DNA of 64,000 bases from Daphnia carinata (Eukaryota > Arthropoda > Branchiopoda > Diplostraca > Daphniidae): NCBI RefSeq assembly GCF_022539665.2, contig NC_081337.1, positions 4,006,679-4,070,678 of the forward strand. Reading direction: 5' to 3'. The notes beneath the pieces are model-generated. The model worked only from the letters and a program-made list of their open reading frames with translations. It ran no database searches and had not been told where the DNA came from. Positions 11,014 to 23,481 of this stretch are shown piece after piece (position 1 is the first letter of the stretch; every line of letters begins with the position of its first letter). The position numbers were made by a program, and so were the translations under genes.

Positions 11014-11031
11014 CTCGTGCTGTTCTTAAAT
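11014..11031 (+). repeat. 18-bp dispersed repeat, copy 1
   Basis: CTCGTGCTGTTCTTAAAT occurs exactly here and at 24619-24636 in the same orientation. Flanks differ. Function unknown. Confidence 0.7.
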
Positions 11032-11872
11032 AATTGGGATGAAGGGTGCCTATGTTGTTATAATACTTTCACCCCTATATGAAAAAGGAAGCTGAAATTC
11101 AAAGAATAAAAAAAAAAATAGGTATTATAATTACCCGGATGATCATCGTGTTATCCCGTGAAGAAAACAAGAAATCTAATTTCGAATTGGAAATTTGTGG
11201 TGGCCGGTTTTTTTTTCGTCTCGCTCGTCCCTATTTTTTTTTTTTTTCACATGGAATTGATAATTAGGCCTAACGCGGTTCCAAACAACCTGAAACAAAA
11301 AAAAAAAAAAAAAACACGTCCAATCCAATCTATTAACAACGTGATGACCTTCTCCATATCTAACAGCCAAGGCCGATCTACCCCTATATAAACCCTCAAT
11401 ATAATTTAAAACTTCATAAACATCTATAGTCTTCATTTCCTTCTAAAAATTCAAATGCGAATAAAGAAATTAAAAAAAATACTTTAAAAAAAAATATATT
11501 ATGCTATAATTTTATAGCCCATTTCGCGTTCTGTTTTCACCCTGTGTATTGCGTCCGATCTAAAAAAAAAAAGCGTGGGAGTAAATTTCGAACTCACGTG
11601 TGTTCTGTATAGAAGTCGAAGAAAAGAGAGGGAGGGGGGGGGGGTCGAAAAAGGGACGTCTACACACATACACATAGCGCCGACAAGAATGAAACAGATG
11701 GAAAGCGAAATAGAACTTGGGGCGGCTATATAATATTAGCGTCGCCGCCCTTTTGGGTTTCTATATACTTCTTCATCGTAACATGGGTTCTAGCGACTGT
11801 TTGACAAGTGTTTTTCTTCTTTTTTTTTTTTCTTCTACCCTTATGTATTCATCCGTGGCTCAAATTGCAGGA

Positions 11873-11880
11873 TTCCCACG
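11873..11880 (-). promoter_or_regulatory. Su(H) site
   Basis: CGTGGGAA on the minus strand. CGTGGCTC 11 bp to the left is a poor partner, so SPS status was not accepted. Confidence 0.45.
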
Positions 11881-13410
11881 CTCCGGAGTGAAGAAAAAGC
11901 GCGAAATATGGTGGGGGGGGGGGGATGTGTGTAGAGACGAACGTTAGTTTTTTTTTTTTTTTTTCTTCATCGTTTTGAAAGTAATAATGGCGTGTACAAG
12001 TAAAAGAAGAAGAAGAAGTAGACCCTTCTTGTGTTGTGTCTTTTAACCAAAGTTGGAGCGATCTGATTTCTTGCAGGGGAAATGGGAGAAGATGGTGGGG
12101 GGGGGGGGGGGAGGCCTGTGTTGACTGGCCTTCGTCGTGTGACGTACACACACGTTCTGTATATTAACCCCGTTATCTCTATATTATCTCTATGATGACG
12201 GACGTAAAGGAGCAGCACGTTGTGACGTTTTTCGTAACGGCTTTCTTGTTTTTTGTTATTTGTGAAAAAAAAAAAACAGAAGATTTTGTTTTTATGACTT
12301 TTTGCAATGGATAAACCGTTATATATTTATAGACACGCTTGTTATTCCCCTCACAGATTGAGACATCCAGTTTACTATTTTTTTTTTTTTTCGGAGAACT
12401 CGAGGAGGCTTTTTCTTTCTTCCGGGTTCGTTTGAAACAGGCCAATTACCAACTCGCGTTTATTTAAATAATAAGAAATGTCATCTAACTGTACACTTTA
12501 GAATAAACTTAAAAACGGTAACGAAGGTTGTCTTCTCAATATACAACCTCTAGCTGTTATTCGGGATTAGCTCGTTTAAGACACGATGACGTCACTTCGT
12601 ACCCGCTTTGTATGCATCAATACATTTCCCCCTAAATTTCACTTTTCACGATGTTCATAAAATCTGGGTTCCCTTTTTTTTTTTTTTTAAATCCCGTTTC
12701 TTTTTATTGCACGAAAACGCACTGAAAACGTTCACGCAGATTCTGCCGAGGCCCTTTATTTTTTGTTTGTTAGAGTACCGCGTCTGCGGCAATTCGCCTT
12801 CTGGCATCGCGTGTGCGTCATTCGCTTAATATGGCCACATGTCAAAACATCCTCGTTAATATCTCTCGATTACCATACATGCGCGTTATCTTTTATTTAG
12901 ATTTTTCTTTCTTCTTCCCCGCGTAAATAAATATTTGAAACCCGCAGAAGGACATTTTTTTCTTTGCGTTGCCTACAGCAAGCCTCCCGATGTTTAACGA
13001 CGAGGGCCTTCACCATTTGAAGAGACGTCTCCGTTTCAAACGAAATGCGAGGACCCTAATGAACACAACGAGCCCAGCCAGCGCTGAATATGACATTAGC
13101 CTTCAGTAAATAGACCACACGATCGAATATCAAATTTTCTACTTGCAGAAAGACACGTGTCGGAATACATTTTTGAACGGCTTGCTCTTTATTTTGTATA
13201 GAACCAATCATCGTCTGCCACCCATTGGCCTACACGACGATTTAATGAGTTGACTAATTAGTCCGAAAGAAGACGCTATCATTCCGGCAAAAACCCCCAT
13301 GCGTAGTATCTTCTTACTTGTTCGTTTTCAATGTTTCTTGGGACACTCTTTCGTAGAAGGTCGACTCTTGTTATTGAGAGTTTCAAACGTTCCTTTAACC
13401 AACAACCAGC

Positions 13411-13430
13411 GTGTGTGTGTGTGTGTGTGT
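13411..13430. repeat. (GT)10 microsatellite
   Basis: Ten perfect GT units. Confidence 0.95.
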
Positions 13431-14608
13431 TTTGAAAAAAAGAAAAAAAAGAAAGACCCACTGTCTTTGATCTATATGCACAAATATGGAAATACGAGCG
13501 TTGGAGTAAGGGGCTAAAAATGGGCAGGCAAATAAAGGAGGAGTAAGAAATTTGCTGTGATGGAGGCGACAAACAACAGACATCTATTTAAATAGATCTT
13601 CAGCTCTTCTCATCTCTACGTCTATAGCCAAGGAAAAAAGAAGCAGATGAAAGGACTTTGAGCTACTCTTAAGAGAAGGGGGGGGGGGAGCTGCTGCTAA
13701 AGTCATTAAAAGACTAGCACAAGAGGAGCAACGGGTCAAGAAAAGGATCACATTTCTCTCCTATCTGAATACGTTCCCTTTTTTGTTTTGTTTTTTTTTT
13801 CGTTTTTTTTTATATGTATCGCCGCGTCTTCACTCTATCGCGTCGCCTTTCAGCCTCTTCACAAAGGACTGGCCCAGAAAAAAGCTGCTGGAGTTTGTGT
13901 GTATATAGAACGAGCGCACGTGTTTCTAATTGAATGCTGCTCGCCTCTCCATATCTCCTCGCAATCTCTTTTCTTTTTTTAAAACTATATATTTTTTTTT
14001 GAAAGATGCTTTTAGTTGAACTATACAAGATGGCGTTTCATACTTTCTCACCAGTAGAAAGCGGTTTTCGTTTTGTTGTATATAGCGAACCCCTTTTTCT
14101 TTTACGTAACGAACTGTGCAAGCGGAACGAATGGATAATAACGCGCTATACATATTTATATGCAGCGTAAATTCTATAATGTCTATTGTGAAGCTTATCT
14201 TATATAATTTTACTTGTTCCTTTGTATTCGATTCTCCCCTTTTTGGGGTAAAAAAAAAAAATTGGTTTGATTCCATTTTAATGTAGAATGCAGAGAGAGA
14301 CGTGCTGCTGCGTTTGGGGAACGCGTGTTTTGCTGGCGCGGTGCGCACACCTCGTCATCGATAATTAGACTACTAGAATGTGATGGGCCGGGATCTAATA
14401 CAATTTATATGGTTCTATATAACTTGTCTTGTATATATGTAGGGATAGCGTTGAAATGAGTTTTGTGGGTGGCAATGAGCAGGCCAACATCTTCTGTGTT
14501 AAATGTGCCGCGCTCTGATGACGGGCGCGGTGCGAACGTCGTAAAATATAAAATATTCATTTAGGTTACCCACCACAAAAGTTGCCTCTATTTAATTTTT
14601 TAATTCGA

Positions 14609-14616
14609 TGTGAGAA
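14609..14616 (+). promoter_or_regulatory. Su(H) site TGTGAGAA
   Basis: Consensus match in AT-rich surroundings with no partner. Weak evidence on its own. Confidence 0.3.
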
Positions 14617-15157
14617 AAGAAATTTTTTTTCTTGGAAAAAAAGTTTAATGAGATAAAATTCAAATTTAGGAATAAAATGTAGGAGGAGGAGACTTTGTCA
14701 TTTGAATAAAAACTGTTTTTAATCGGCTTCCCTTTTTTTTTTTTTTATTATTTCGATTATTTCTCGAGACGTTTCGAGCACAAAATGAATTAGAGTTTTT
14801 AGCTCGGCTTGGTTAGCGGTCATTATAACATATAGAAAATTGGGATTCATTATTTTCAGGATTGAATTCATTTCACCAAAAACATTGTTCCTTTTTTTTC
14901 GTTTATCAATAATCATATTTTACGCCGTTCTATTAAAAACAGACGACATGTTAATTGGACCATAGACCATCACATTCAAAACGCTGTAAAAATCTATTCT
15001 AATGCGTTACATTTACACCTTAATGAAGAAAATTATATTTAAAAAAAAAAGAAATAGACATACACAAATTCACGCAATGTTGGGCGGTACACTGGCTTAT
15101 TATATCTTTACGGAAATAGATTGAACATGGACATCGGGAATGATGGCAGAACGTTCA

Positions 15158-15165
15158 CGTGGGAA
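15158..15165 (+). promoter_or_regulatory. Su(H) site overlapping CACGTG
   Basis: CGTGGGAA overlaps the palindromic E-box CACGTG (15156-15161), a class bound by Hairy/E(spl)- and Myc-type bHLH proteins. Activator and repressor could compete here, which is inference. Confidence 0.45.
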
Positions 15166-18100
15166 GTACCGCGAGCGCGGGACAGCCAATGGATTAATAG
15201 AAATAATTCATCCTTGAACTCATTCAAGAAAAAAAAAAAAGAAAAATTCAATCGAATATTTTTTTAAATATCACAATACAAACTATAAATGTATATTAAA
15301 TAAAAATACACCCACGACGAATTGAGATTTCTATCGTATCAACATGTTTTGCCGGTGCATTTCCTCTCCCACACATTTTCCCATTACATTCATCAATTGT
15401 TATTTTCTTTTTTTAACCACCGTTTCCGGCGATTGAATTCAACTGACCTGTACACACATACACACAACACAAGTAGACTACAAACATGTGTATATAAATA
15501 CACGAAAACGTTATAATGTAGCCTTTTTATGATGTTGTGTAAGGTGCTTGGCGTCGACGTAATGGAGCCCGCAGCATGAGTAGACTATTCATCTAACGCG
15601 TGTAGAAAAAAGATGTCGAAACGCTGATCTTGTTCCAACATTTTTATGAATCGATTACCGATAATGGGCCGAGGGAAAAGAGCCAAGTGGTTAAGTGAAG
15701 CGAAACCGTTGCGGTCCCTTCCAGAGCTTTGGAAACCCGGCTATTTAGAAGGATCATCTTCTCATAAATGGCCATCCATTTTGAAGCTTGGCGCTCTAAA
15801 CTTTCAAGAATATCCATCAGCAACCCCCCCCCCCCCCCAAAAAAAAAAAAAATGTAGAGTAATGTATATATATACAGTCCATGTAGATGTATTTGTAAAT
15901 GCTTTTTAAAAAGGGCAGATGTTTTTTTTTATTTCCACACACTCTGCGTGGGTCTTCAACCCGCCAAACCGTGAAATACTATTTTCTTTTCGTCGTCTTA
16001 TTTCTTCCTCCCCCCCCCCCCCCAAAGACTCATCTCCCCCCCCCCTCATTTTCGATGTGTCACTGCGTTTTGATGGCCATGTTGACATCAAAAGATGACC
16101 ACAGAAAAAAAAAACTGTTCCCTTACCAAGACACGGGCCCTCTTCCACTGGAAGATGAAAAGGGCCGCGGCAATGAGAGTTTGAAAAAAAAAGAAGAAGA
16201 ATTTGATCCTTCGCGTGCTCAATGGTGTGGACAGAGTATTGTATATACCTTTGCCTCAGCGTCCAGGTACTACACGCATCTCTTCGAATGACTTTTTATT
16301 TCTTAGTGTGGGGTTGTTCTTATCTACTTTTCGTGTATAGGCACATCCCTTTTAAAATACAGTGTAGATCTTGATGTGTCTAGCCCCCACTGCGGAGGGT
16401 TTCCTATGTGCTGCTTCAATGTCCTTATAGACGTGTATAATAACTTTGGCCAAGATCTAACCCCCTTTTTTTTTACTCCACTGGAGCCTATGAAAAGAAA
16501 ATAAGAAAAAGGTTAAATAGAATAGAAAGGGTCACGCCGCATTTTCGAGGGTTTTTTTTTTCTATTCAAAAAAGAAAAAGGACGGTAGGGACAACTTTGA
16601 AATGATCAAGAGTGCACGTGTGGGTGTGTGGGGGGGAGATTTGTAAAGATTCTTAGCCCCTTCTTCTTGTGTGTCGGTAGATTTTAGTTTCTGTGCATGT
16701 TGATGCTCATCGCGTCTGATGCCTCCGCATTTTCAAGACAAACCTTTTTTTTTTTTCATTTTTCTTTAGCCAATCGCAGTCAATGGACATAAAAAATAAA
16801 AAGCCTTTTCTTATGTAGGGATATGCCGTTCGTCTAGGGAAGTCAAACGCCGTGTTAGGCACAAATCGATTTGTTGGGATAGAACTCGGCACGCAGCAAC
16901 AAGCCGAACGGATGCGCGTTTTAGCTACGCTATCAATTTCCGTTTGATTCTTGATTTTTTTTTTTTTTAGTGCATTTGGTAATAGAAAAGCGCATTTTGC
17001 CAAATGGCCAAGGCGATTATAATCAATTGAGCCATTTACATTTGAAAACGGCAAAGTTAAATAGCGCTCGGGTTTTCGGCGTTTAGATCGATTCGACATC
17101 GCCCGTCAAATTGCGGACCTTATCATTTTCTGCTTTAAATAAATCAATCGACCATGGTCTATAAAAAAAATGAACAGCAGTAGCCTACCAGACAACTCGT
17201 TTAAGCCTATTATATTACAGATGAAGCGGTAAAAGATCCGCGATGGGGTCCGGTTCATCGACATTCATTTGATGTGTGGTATTATAAATCAGCATATCCC
17301 ATCAAATACCCGTTTTTCTTTTTTTAAATAAAGGGTCCGTGATAATATACTGAGTAAAAGTGCTGGGTGGATCACTTCGTTATTTAAATTTTGAATGAAG
17401 AGTTCAATGCCAACCAACTTAAGTAAGAAATGGTTTGAACATTGGACTCAACTTCGATTATTGTTGCTGGGGGGGTTTATGGATTCACTGGTGCCGATTA
17501 GACTGGGCCTTTTAAACAAACACAGAGCCACTGTTATCAATCGATCGGCAAATAAACACTCGAGTTAGCGGTTTGCTCGTCGAGCGTCACAAACGATTAG
17601 ACCTTAAAGGAGCTGCTATATATTTTTCAGATAAATAAAGACCCCGTTTTTGGTGCACTCAATGAATCGAAACGCACACAGCCTTACGTAACAATACGTT
17701 CCATTTCTATTTATAGACCTTTCCTTAAATCTACGCATTTGTATAGGGATGTGAACCATCTAAAAAAAAAAAAGGAGTGGTCTTCGATTTAATCTGTGAG
17801 TGACACAGCCGTGCATCGAAGAATACATCAAGTAGCCTGTATAAATATAAAGAAAATCGGACCCCACAATTTTATATTTATTTAACCATCCGAAAATGAT
17901 CTTTTATAGGCCGTCTTCTATTATTAATATCAGAAGAAAGAGAGAAATCTTTGAGAGCCATTTTGAATAGGTCTCACACACACGGTGCAACTTAAATACA
18001 CAGCAGGTCGAGTGCGTGCTACATGCGTGTGTGTGTGTCTACCTTTCAAATCTATACGAGCCATTCACAGTGTGCCCATCAGTCCATGATCCGTGTCTAA

Positions 18101-18993
18101 ATCGATGTTGAAATGAACCTTCCTCTCGATTTTGCTCTCCCTTATACTCAAACTCTTAATAGTTTGAACGGCTGACCATTAGACTGGCAAGACGTAAAAA
18201 CGACATTCAAAGGGCCGCCATGTTTTTTTTTTTTTTTTCAAAATCGAATCAATGACCATCAAGAGAAACGGATCTGACCGTCTACCGTATCGAATAGTGC
18301 AATCAAGGCGAAAAAAAAAAGTCTTCAAAGAAATTGTAAAGAAGGTTTTTATTTTCATTTTTATATTTATCTCTATTTTTCTTCTCCCCCCTTTTTTTTA
18401 TTGTGTGTGGAGGGGAGAGAAATGAATAGAAAACCCAAAAAAAAAAGTTTGGGGCCGGGGTTATTTCTATTGAACGTGCACGTGCACAAACACTGTCCAC
18501 CACCAAGACGACCATCAACTACACCACTAGTATACACAGCAAAAGAAGAGAAAAAAAAATCTTTTATTTCCGAATCTGGCCAAGGGGATGAGGACTATAA
18601 GAAGAAGAAAAAGGGCTCATACAGTTTTTTTTTGGAAAATATATAAGGGAGGAGGGAAAAATAAAAAATCCATTCAACTAGAAACGACGAGTCGTCAGCC
18701 ATCTTTATAAAAAAAAAAAAAAGAAGAGAAAGAAAGATGAACCCCAATGGAGATGGGGTTTGAAGACGGGCCAGACTAAGTGGACGTCTAATTGCCGTAC
18801 CCCTCCTGGTTGGCTATATAATATTTCTTTTTCGTCTATATAGCGACCCGCGCATTCAGGTATAGATTCTTATTTAAAAAAAAAAAATAGACGTGGGGTT
18901 TGAAAAAAAAAAGAGAGGGCGCCCTTTTTTGTGTATCAGCCTCATTTGCTATACGTCTCCACATATTCATGTGTTATAAGAAAGGAAGGTGTT

Positions 18994-19031
<38 letters not shown>

Positions 19032-19944
19032 TAGACTTTCTTCAAAGCTTCGAACACACAATGAAAGAGGCTGGAACACGACGGGGAGGCGTCCAAGGCG
19101 TCTAGTCAATTGCCATTTGAATAGAACGTTCACTTGGAAATGTCTTCAATACAATTTTTTTTTTTTAGATTTCTTTGCAAGTAAATTTTCCCACCAACGT
19201 CTCCCCCCCCCCCCTTCTTGACGGCCTTCTTATGTGCGTCAAAATCAGAACACCGGTGCACTCTTTTCAGTTGGATTATACACAAGGAGCCACTCCTATT
19301 TGGGAACTCGGTCAGTCTATAAGAACATCACGGGTTGGTTCCCCTTTTAAAGATTTATTATTATTCTTCTTTTTCTTCAGTGTTCGATTCAAACATATCA
19401 GTTTGACCATCTACAATTCTACACCTCTTTTGAAAATGGAGAAAAAAAAAACATTTTGAAAACATTTGGTCGACACGTTTCGTCTTATTTTCCAGCAGCA
19501 AATCGAAACTGATGGACGAGACCGTCACAGTTCTTTACATATTTTGAATAGGGGAAAAAAATTGTAAGAACATTTTCTTCCCCTTTTTTAAATGTTCCAT
19601 TCAAAGAAAAAAAAACCCTCCATCGAAATCGAAAATTAAGAACGGTGGGGAGAATCAAAGTCCATTTAATTCTTTAATGAGCATTGAGGAAATGAAAGAA
19701 AGGGGGAGAAAAAAAATATTATGAGATGATTACCGGGATTTAAACAAAAATTATTTTACAACCCGGAAGAAAGATGCGTGTATTATCCGCCATTTTTCTT
19801 TTTATCGCCATCCGGCGGGGGGATAGTATATCAGTGGATGTATACCACCATAAAAAATCATAAAACAATATGTAGCGGACATAGTCATATATATAAATAT
19901 ATATAAAGAATGAAGGATGCTGGTAGCTTGTCTCTATCTCAAGA

Positions 19945-19966
19945 AATAATAATAATAATAATAATA
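19945..19966. repeat. (AAT)n microsatellite
   Basis: Seven trinucleotide units. Confidence 0.9.
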
Positions 19967-20433
19967 AAAAAATGCCACAGGAAATAAATCTGTCCATCCG
20001 CAACTACCCTTATAACTGTCCAAATGGATGCTGTATCCATGATTCATTTCCGAATCGTACAAATCATTTTCTAAAAAATATTAAAAACCGTCTGGCTTCT
20101 TTAAAAAAAAAAAAAAAGAAGGAGTTGTTCGTATATATATATACAGTTAACCTCACATTCCATTCGATAGGAAAGGGTTGGGCTTTAAAGACATCCGCAT
20201 TTAATTTTTTTTTTCCAACCCCTCTTTCTTTTCTTTTTTTTTATGATTATTGTCCACTCTCGTGCCTCTCTCCAATTTTTTAAGGTGAACCTTTTTCACC
20301 CCTCGGAATGAGAAAAGGGACCACAGTATCATCATCATAACCATAATCAAAGTAATATAGGCTCGGCTGTATATGATGTATATGACATTAGAATAAGGGA
20401 GAAGGGGGGGAGGAGGAATAGTCTAACCTTTGG

Positions 20434-20460
20434 AGTAGTAGTAGTAGTAGTAGTAGTAAT
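20434..20460. repeat. (AGT)n microsatellite
   Basis: About eight AGT units about 1 kb upstream of the Bearded-family gene. Confidence 0.9.
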
Positions 20461-21140
20461 AGTAAAAAATGATTTTTGTTTGAGCCCCTTGTCTTTTCCC
20501 TCAAAAAAAATTTCGAGTTTCTCAGCCGGTTGCCATCTGCTGTTTCTCTCTAAGCCCAAAGTGGCGGGAACTCATTTTTGTTTCTTCATGTCGTGACTTG
20601 TCCGTACCCGTCCACTCGAACACAATCCAACAGGTCAAAGGTCCGCTTTGCATGACCAAACGAAATTTTCGAAAAAAACGGACTTTTCCCTTCAGAGTGA
20701 GGGGATAGAAAAAAAGCAAGTCTCTTGTCATCGGAGAACATCGTCTTTGGCAAAGTTCAACCCTCCTTCAAAAAAAAAAAAAGGCCTCTCCCTTTACACA
20801 TTTCAATGGCAATTTGGGGTAACTCGAGAACACAGACGACCTCTTCCTAGATATTTCTCTCTCTATTCTAGAAATGGCTATACGACGTCTAAGGGCGTGG
20901 GAGGACCGTGTGAACAAATTCTTAACCCCCTTTACCCCAAGTCGAATAGACCAGATGAGTTGTTAGGCATAACCCATGTGTGTGTGCGTGTGTCCCTTCG
21001 AACGAAAGACAGGGTGCTATACAGACGTCTCTACATGTTCTGTTTACAATATAGACGTGGCCATCGAAAACGGGGGTGTACACAGATAATCGAAAGCGCG
21101 GCCCCCCCTTCTCTGATGTAGATAGAAGGGGCCTGGGAGC

Positions 21141-21173
21141 CGTGAGAACCGAACTGGCGAGACCTTTCCCACG
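21141..21173. promoter_or_regulatory. Su(H) paired site (SPS) of the Bearded-family gene
   Basis: CGTGAGAA (21141-21148) and TTCCCACG (21166-21173) face each other across 17 bp. This is the inverted SPS arrangement known from Drosophila E(spl) promoters, where two Su(H)-NICD complexes bind cooperatively. It lies about 140 bp upstream of the TATA box. Confidence 0.85.
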
Positions 21174-21236
21174 TTCTCCACCCCCATATGACATGCGTCC
21201 ACAACAAAAGGGACGCTCGAACGTGCGTATACCGCA

Positions 21237-21243
21237 CACCTGC
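21237..21243 (-). promoter_or_regulatory. Proneural E-box GCAGGTG
   Basis: GCAGGTG on the minus strand matches the Achaete/Scute-class consensus RCAGSTG. With the SPS 64 bp upstream it forms an SPS-plus-A architecture. Confidence 0.75.
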
Positions 21244-21291
21244 CACGAGCCAAACAATCCAAAAAAAAAAAAAAGGGGAGCCTCGATGGGA

Positions 21292-21322
21292 GGAGCTTAG
21301 CTTACCCTGACTGGTATAAAAA
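21292..21322 (+). promoter_or_regulatory. Core promoter of the Bearded-family gene (GGAGCTT-N16-TATA)
   Basis: GGAGCTT at 21292-21298, then exactly 16 nt, then TATAAAAA at 21315-21322. The upstream half GGAGGAGCTTAGCTT is also shared with the right-hand bHLH promoter. A short run TTCCAACCACA near 21331 resembles TTCAACCACA at the same relative place in that promoter. Confidence 0.85.
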
Positions 21323-21428
21323 GGCGGCTGTTCCAACCACAAACCATCCATTCGCTCTCCAAGCTTCTGTGAGTGAAATACATTCTCTCTCTTTACACAC
21401 AACCAACCAACAACTTCTCAAAACAAAA

Positions 21429-21914
21429 ATGGTTTCTCAATCGTTCAACTCGAAATTGACCCAGAAACTTCGTCTCATCACTAAGAAGATGACGTCACCG
21501 CTGAACAAGTTGGTCAAACCGATGGCTTCGCTGTTGACCAAACGCAACAAGAAGACGACCAATCAGAAAGCCGAACCGATGACCCCGGTCAACCGTTCGT
21601 GGATGCACCCGTCTCAGTTGAAATCATCCGAGTACGTCGACTGCTGCCAACATCAAGAAGAAGTCGACGAGAACGCACTGAACGAAGCGTTGGAAGCCAA
21701 ACTGCGACAGTTGATCGTGACCGAATATGCAAATCGCCGAACCACCGCACCGGTCAGCCTCCACATCCAGGGACATTTGACCATCACGCCGACCCAACAC
21801 GAAGGCACTTTCTGGACGACCAGCAGCTCAGCTGATGCCGATATTTGCTGGAGGGATTGTTCCATCGTCAGCCATCCTCAGAAAGCCGAAAGACAGACGC
21901 CTCTGCTCTATTAA
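21429..21914 (+). CDS. Bearded-family protein (E(spl)m4/m-alpha type)
   Basis: A single-exon 161-aa protein. Bearded-family proteins are small Notch-pathway modulators that bind the E3 ligase Neuralized and inhibit Delta endocytosis. The N-terminal 55 residues are lysine-rich and amphipathic (many K, few acidic residues), as expected for this family. Internal matches include a segment with EAKLRQLI followed by VTEYANRR, then HEGTFWTT, which corresponds to the family's GTFFWT motif, and a C-terminal segment DICWRDCS. The start is the ATG with context acaaaATGg; the frame is open upstream only from a GTG. An SPS, a proneural E-box and a TATA box precede it; K-boxes and a GY-box follow. Length is at the upper end for the family. 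Family assignment is strong; one-to-one identity with m4, m-alpha or Tom is not claimed. Confidence 0.88.
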   Translation: MVSQSFNSKLTQKLRLITKKMTSPLNKLVKPMASLLTKRNKKTTNQKAEPMTPVNRSWMHPSQLKSSEYVDCCQHQEEVDENALNEALEAKLRQLIVTEYANRRTTAPVSLHIQGHLTITPTQHEGTFWTTSSSADADICWRDCSIVSHPQKAERQTPLLY

Positions 21915-21963
21915 TCGCCCATCGATTTCATTGTTTTTGTATATGCAAAACGAGCTGTCTTGC

Positions 21964-22060
21964 TGTGATATCATTCGTCTTGGCTGCCATTTCTCACCTC
22001 ATCTTTTTCGTTCGTAACATGTCCCTCGAAATATTTTGTGATAGAAATCCAATGTCTTCC
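21964..22060 (+). promoter_or_regulatory. 3' UTR with two K-boxes and a GY-box
   Basis: TGTGAT at 21964-21969 and 22037-22042, and GTCTTCC at 22054-22060. In Drosophila these are seed sites for the miR-2/6/11 class and miR-7 respectively. The near match CGTGAT at about 22098 was not counted. No Brd-box (AGCTTTA) was found. Confidence 0.75.
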
Positions 22061-22112
22061 CCTTTGGTTCTCCAAAACTTATATCGACAATCTTGCCGTG
22101 ATATAATTTTTC

Positions 22113-22118
22113 AATAAA
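22113..22118 (+). terminator. Polyadenylation signal of the Bearded-family gene
   Basis: AATAAA 199 nt after the stop codon and downstream of all K- and GY-boxes. Confidence 0.7.
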
Positions 22119-23481
22119 GAAATCATTTCAATGAAAACCTATTTTTGCTTATTCATTTATTGGGTTATTTCCTTAAAATAGTTTTTAAGTTAGACACTTG
22201 AGAAAATCCGAAGACATTTCACAGCTTCCATTGTGCAGGATTCGTTGTACGAAAGTCACATGATGTGGGGGCATTTCAATTTTTTTCAAAAAAACAAAAC
22301 AAAAGAATGGCGCGAAAGACCGTGTTAACGCATAGACTTGGAAAGCATTAAAGGACTCTCAGGTTTCTCGCGTTTGCTCAGCACGTGATGATTTTTTAAG
22401 ACATGTACTGAACTAAACACACAAACGCTGACATGTGCCTTTCTTTATGAATATGTGTAACTTTAGGGCACGTTATTGAATATATCTTGAAATGAACGAT
22501 CGCATTTCACTTGTGCATGCAACAAGTAACTAGACACGCGTCTTTGTTTAAGTATTTAAAACAAATTCAATGATTTTTTAAAAATATATGTTGGTTTATT
22601 GGAATTCATTCAATAAAGTCAAGTCCGCAAAAAACAATTCCTTTTTTGGTTACCGGAAAAACAATTCATTATTTTCAAAATTGATACAATAACCGGTATA
22701 CATTTATTATATCGAAGCGTCTAAATGTCTTAACAATGATCTTGTTGCTCAAAATGGCGTGCCATTAGCTCAATTTCTCAGAACGACGTCACTATCGGCC
22801 AAAGTTAATTACTCCAACTCCATTCAAATCTGAGAACTGAATGGCTCTCTGAATCACCATTTTATTTTTTTAGTTGGAAAATTGTAAAACTGTAACGAGT
22901 GCACGTGCTTTGTCTATTCTTCTTTCGAAACTGTTTTTGAATGGGAATTTCATCAGCAACGGTCTCCGTTTGCGGTCAGGTTTCGAAAGAGTGAAACCGA
23001 AATCCGGCCGTTATTTCCCTCCCTTTCTACCCCCGGAACGGTTAAATTATATCTCTCGTTATATTAGGCTCCTTGGTCTTTCTCTCATGAAGAGGGGGTA
23101 AAAAAGAAATGTTCCAGGTAGACAGCACATCTTTCTATAGCGTAAATATATACAAGCAACAGGTATAAACGAGAAAGGTCGACCTTTAAGCCGGGGAGCG
23201 TCATCTGGTAGCCGAGACATTCCTCGAAGATGACCCTCGCACTGACTTGTCTGAGTCCCCCCGACTATACATTTGTATATAGCTAATGTCTATTCTAATA
23301 ACCATCCCGAATTTCGGTTGTAAGAAATAAAAGTCCCACTCCCACCACTTCCTCTTTGAACTGCGCGCCAAAACATTCCTAGTTTCAGAATGAAAAAATT
23401 AAAATAAGCGGAAGTCAGCGTATGTATGACGTCACATTCCATTCAAGTCCGACCGGTAATAGGAAAGGCCCCGGCCATACA

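Larger units (their letters stand above)
2813..21140. other. 18-kb noncoding interval between bHLH and Bearded genes
   Basis: No supported protein-coding or RNA gene. The sequence is rich in A/T homopolymers and dinucleotide repeats, and open frames are short and low complexity. It carries ten CGTGGGAA sites (3079, 3410, 4336, 4672, 7460, 7993, 9968, 11873, 15158 and the SPS half at its right edge), plus TGTGGGAA at 9676 and TGTGAGAA at 14609. The likely content is distributed Notch-responsive enhancers. Small noncoding RNAs cannot be excluded. Confidence 0.6.

Noticed and set aside
11575-11582. CGTGGGAG near 11575 as a Su(H) site
   Set aside because: Last base departs from YGTGRGAA and there is no partner; similar near matches at 25040 and 57408 were also dropped.
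16707-17099. 130-codon minus-strand open frame
   Set aside because: No recognisable motif, Lys-rich homopolymer translation, and no supporting signals.
21369-21428. Upstream in-frame extension of the Bearded-family gene
   Set aside because: It begins with GTG, not ATG, and lies in the presumed 5' UTR just after the predicted TSS.
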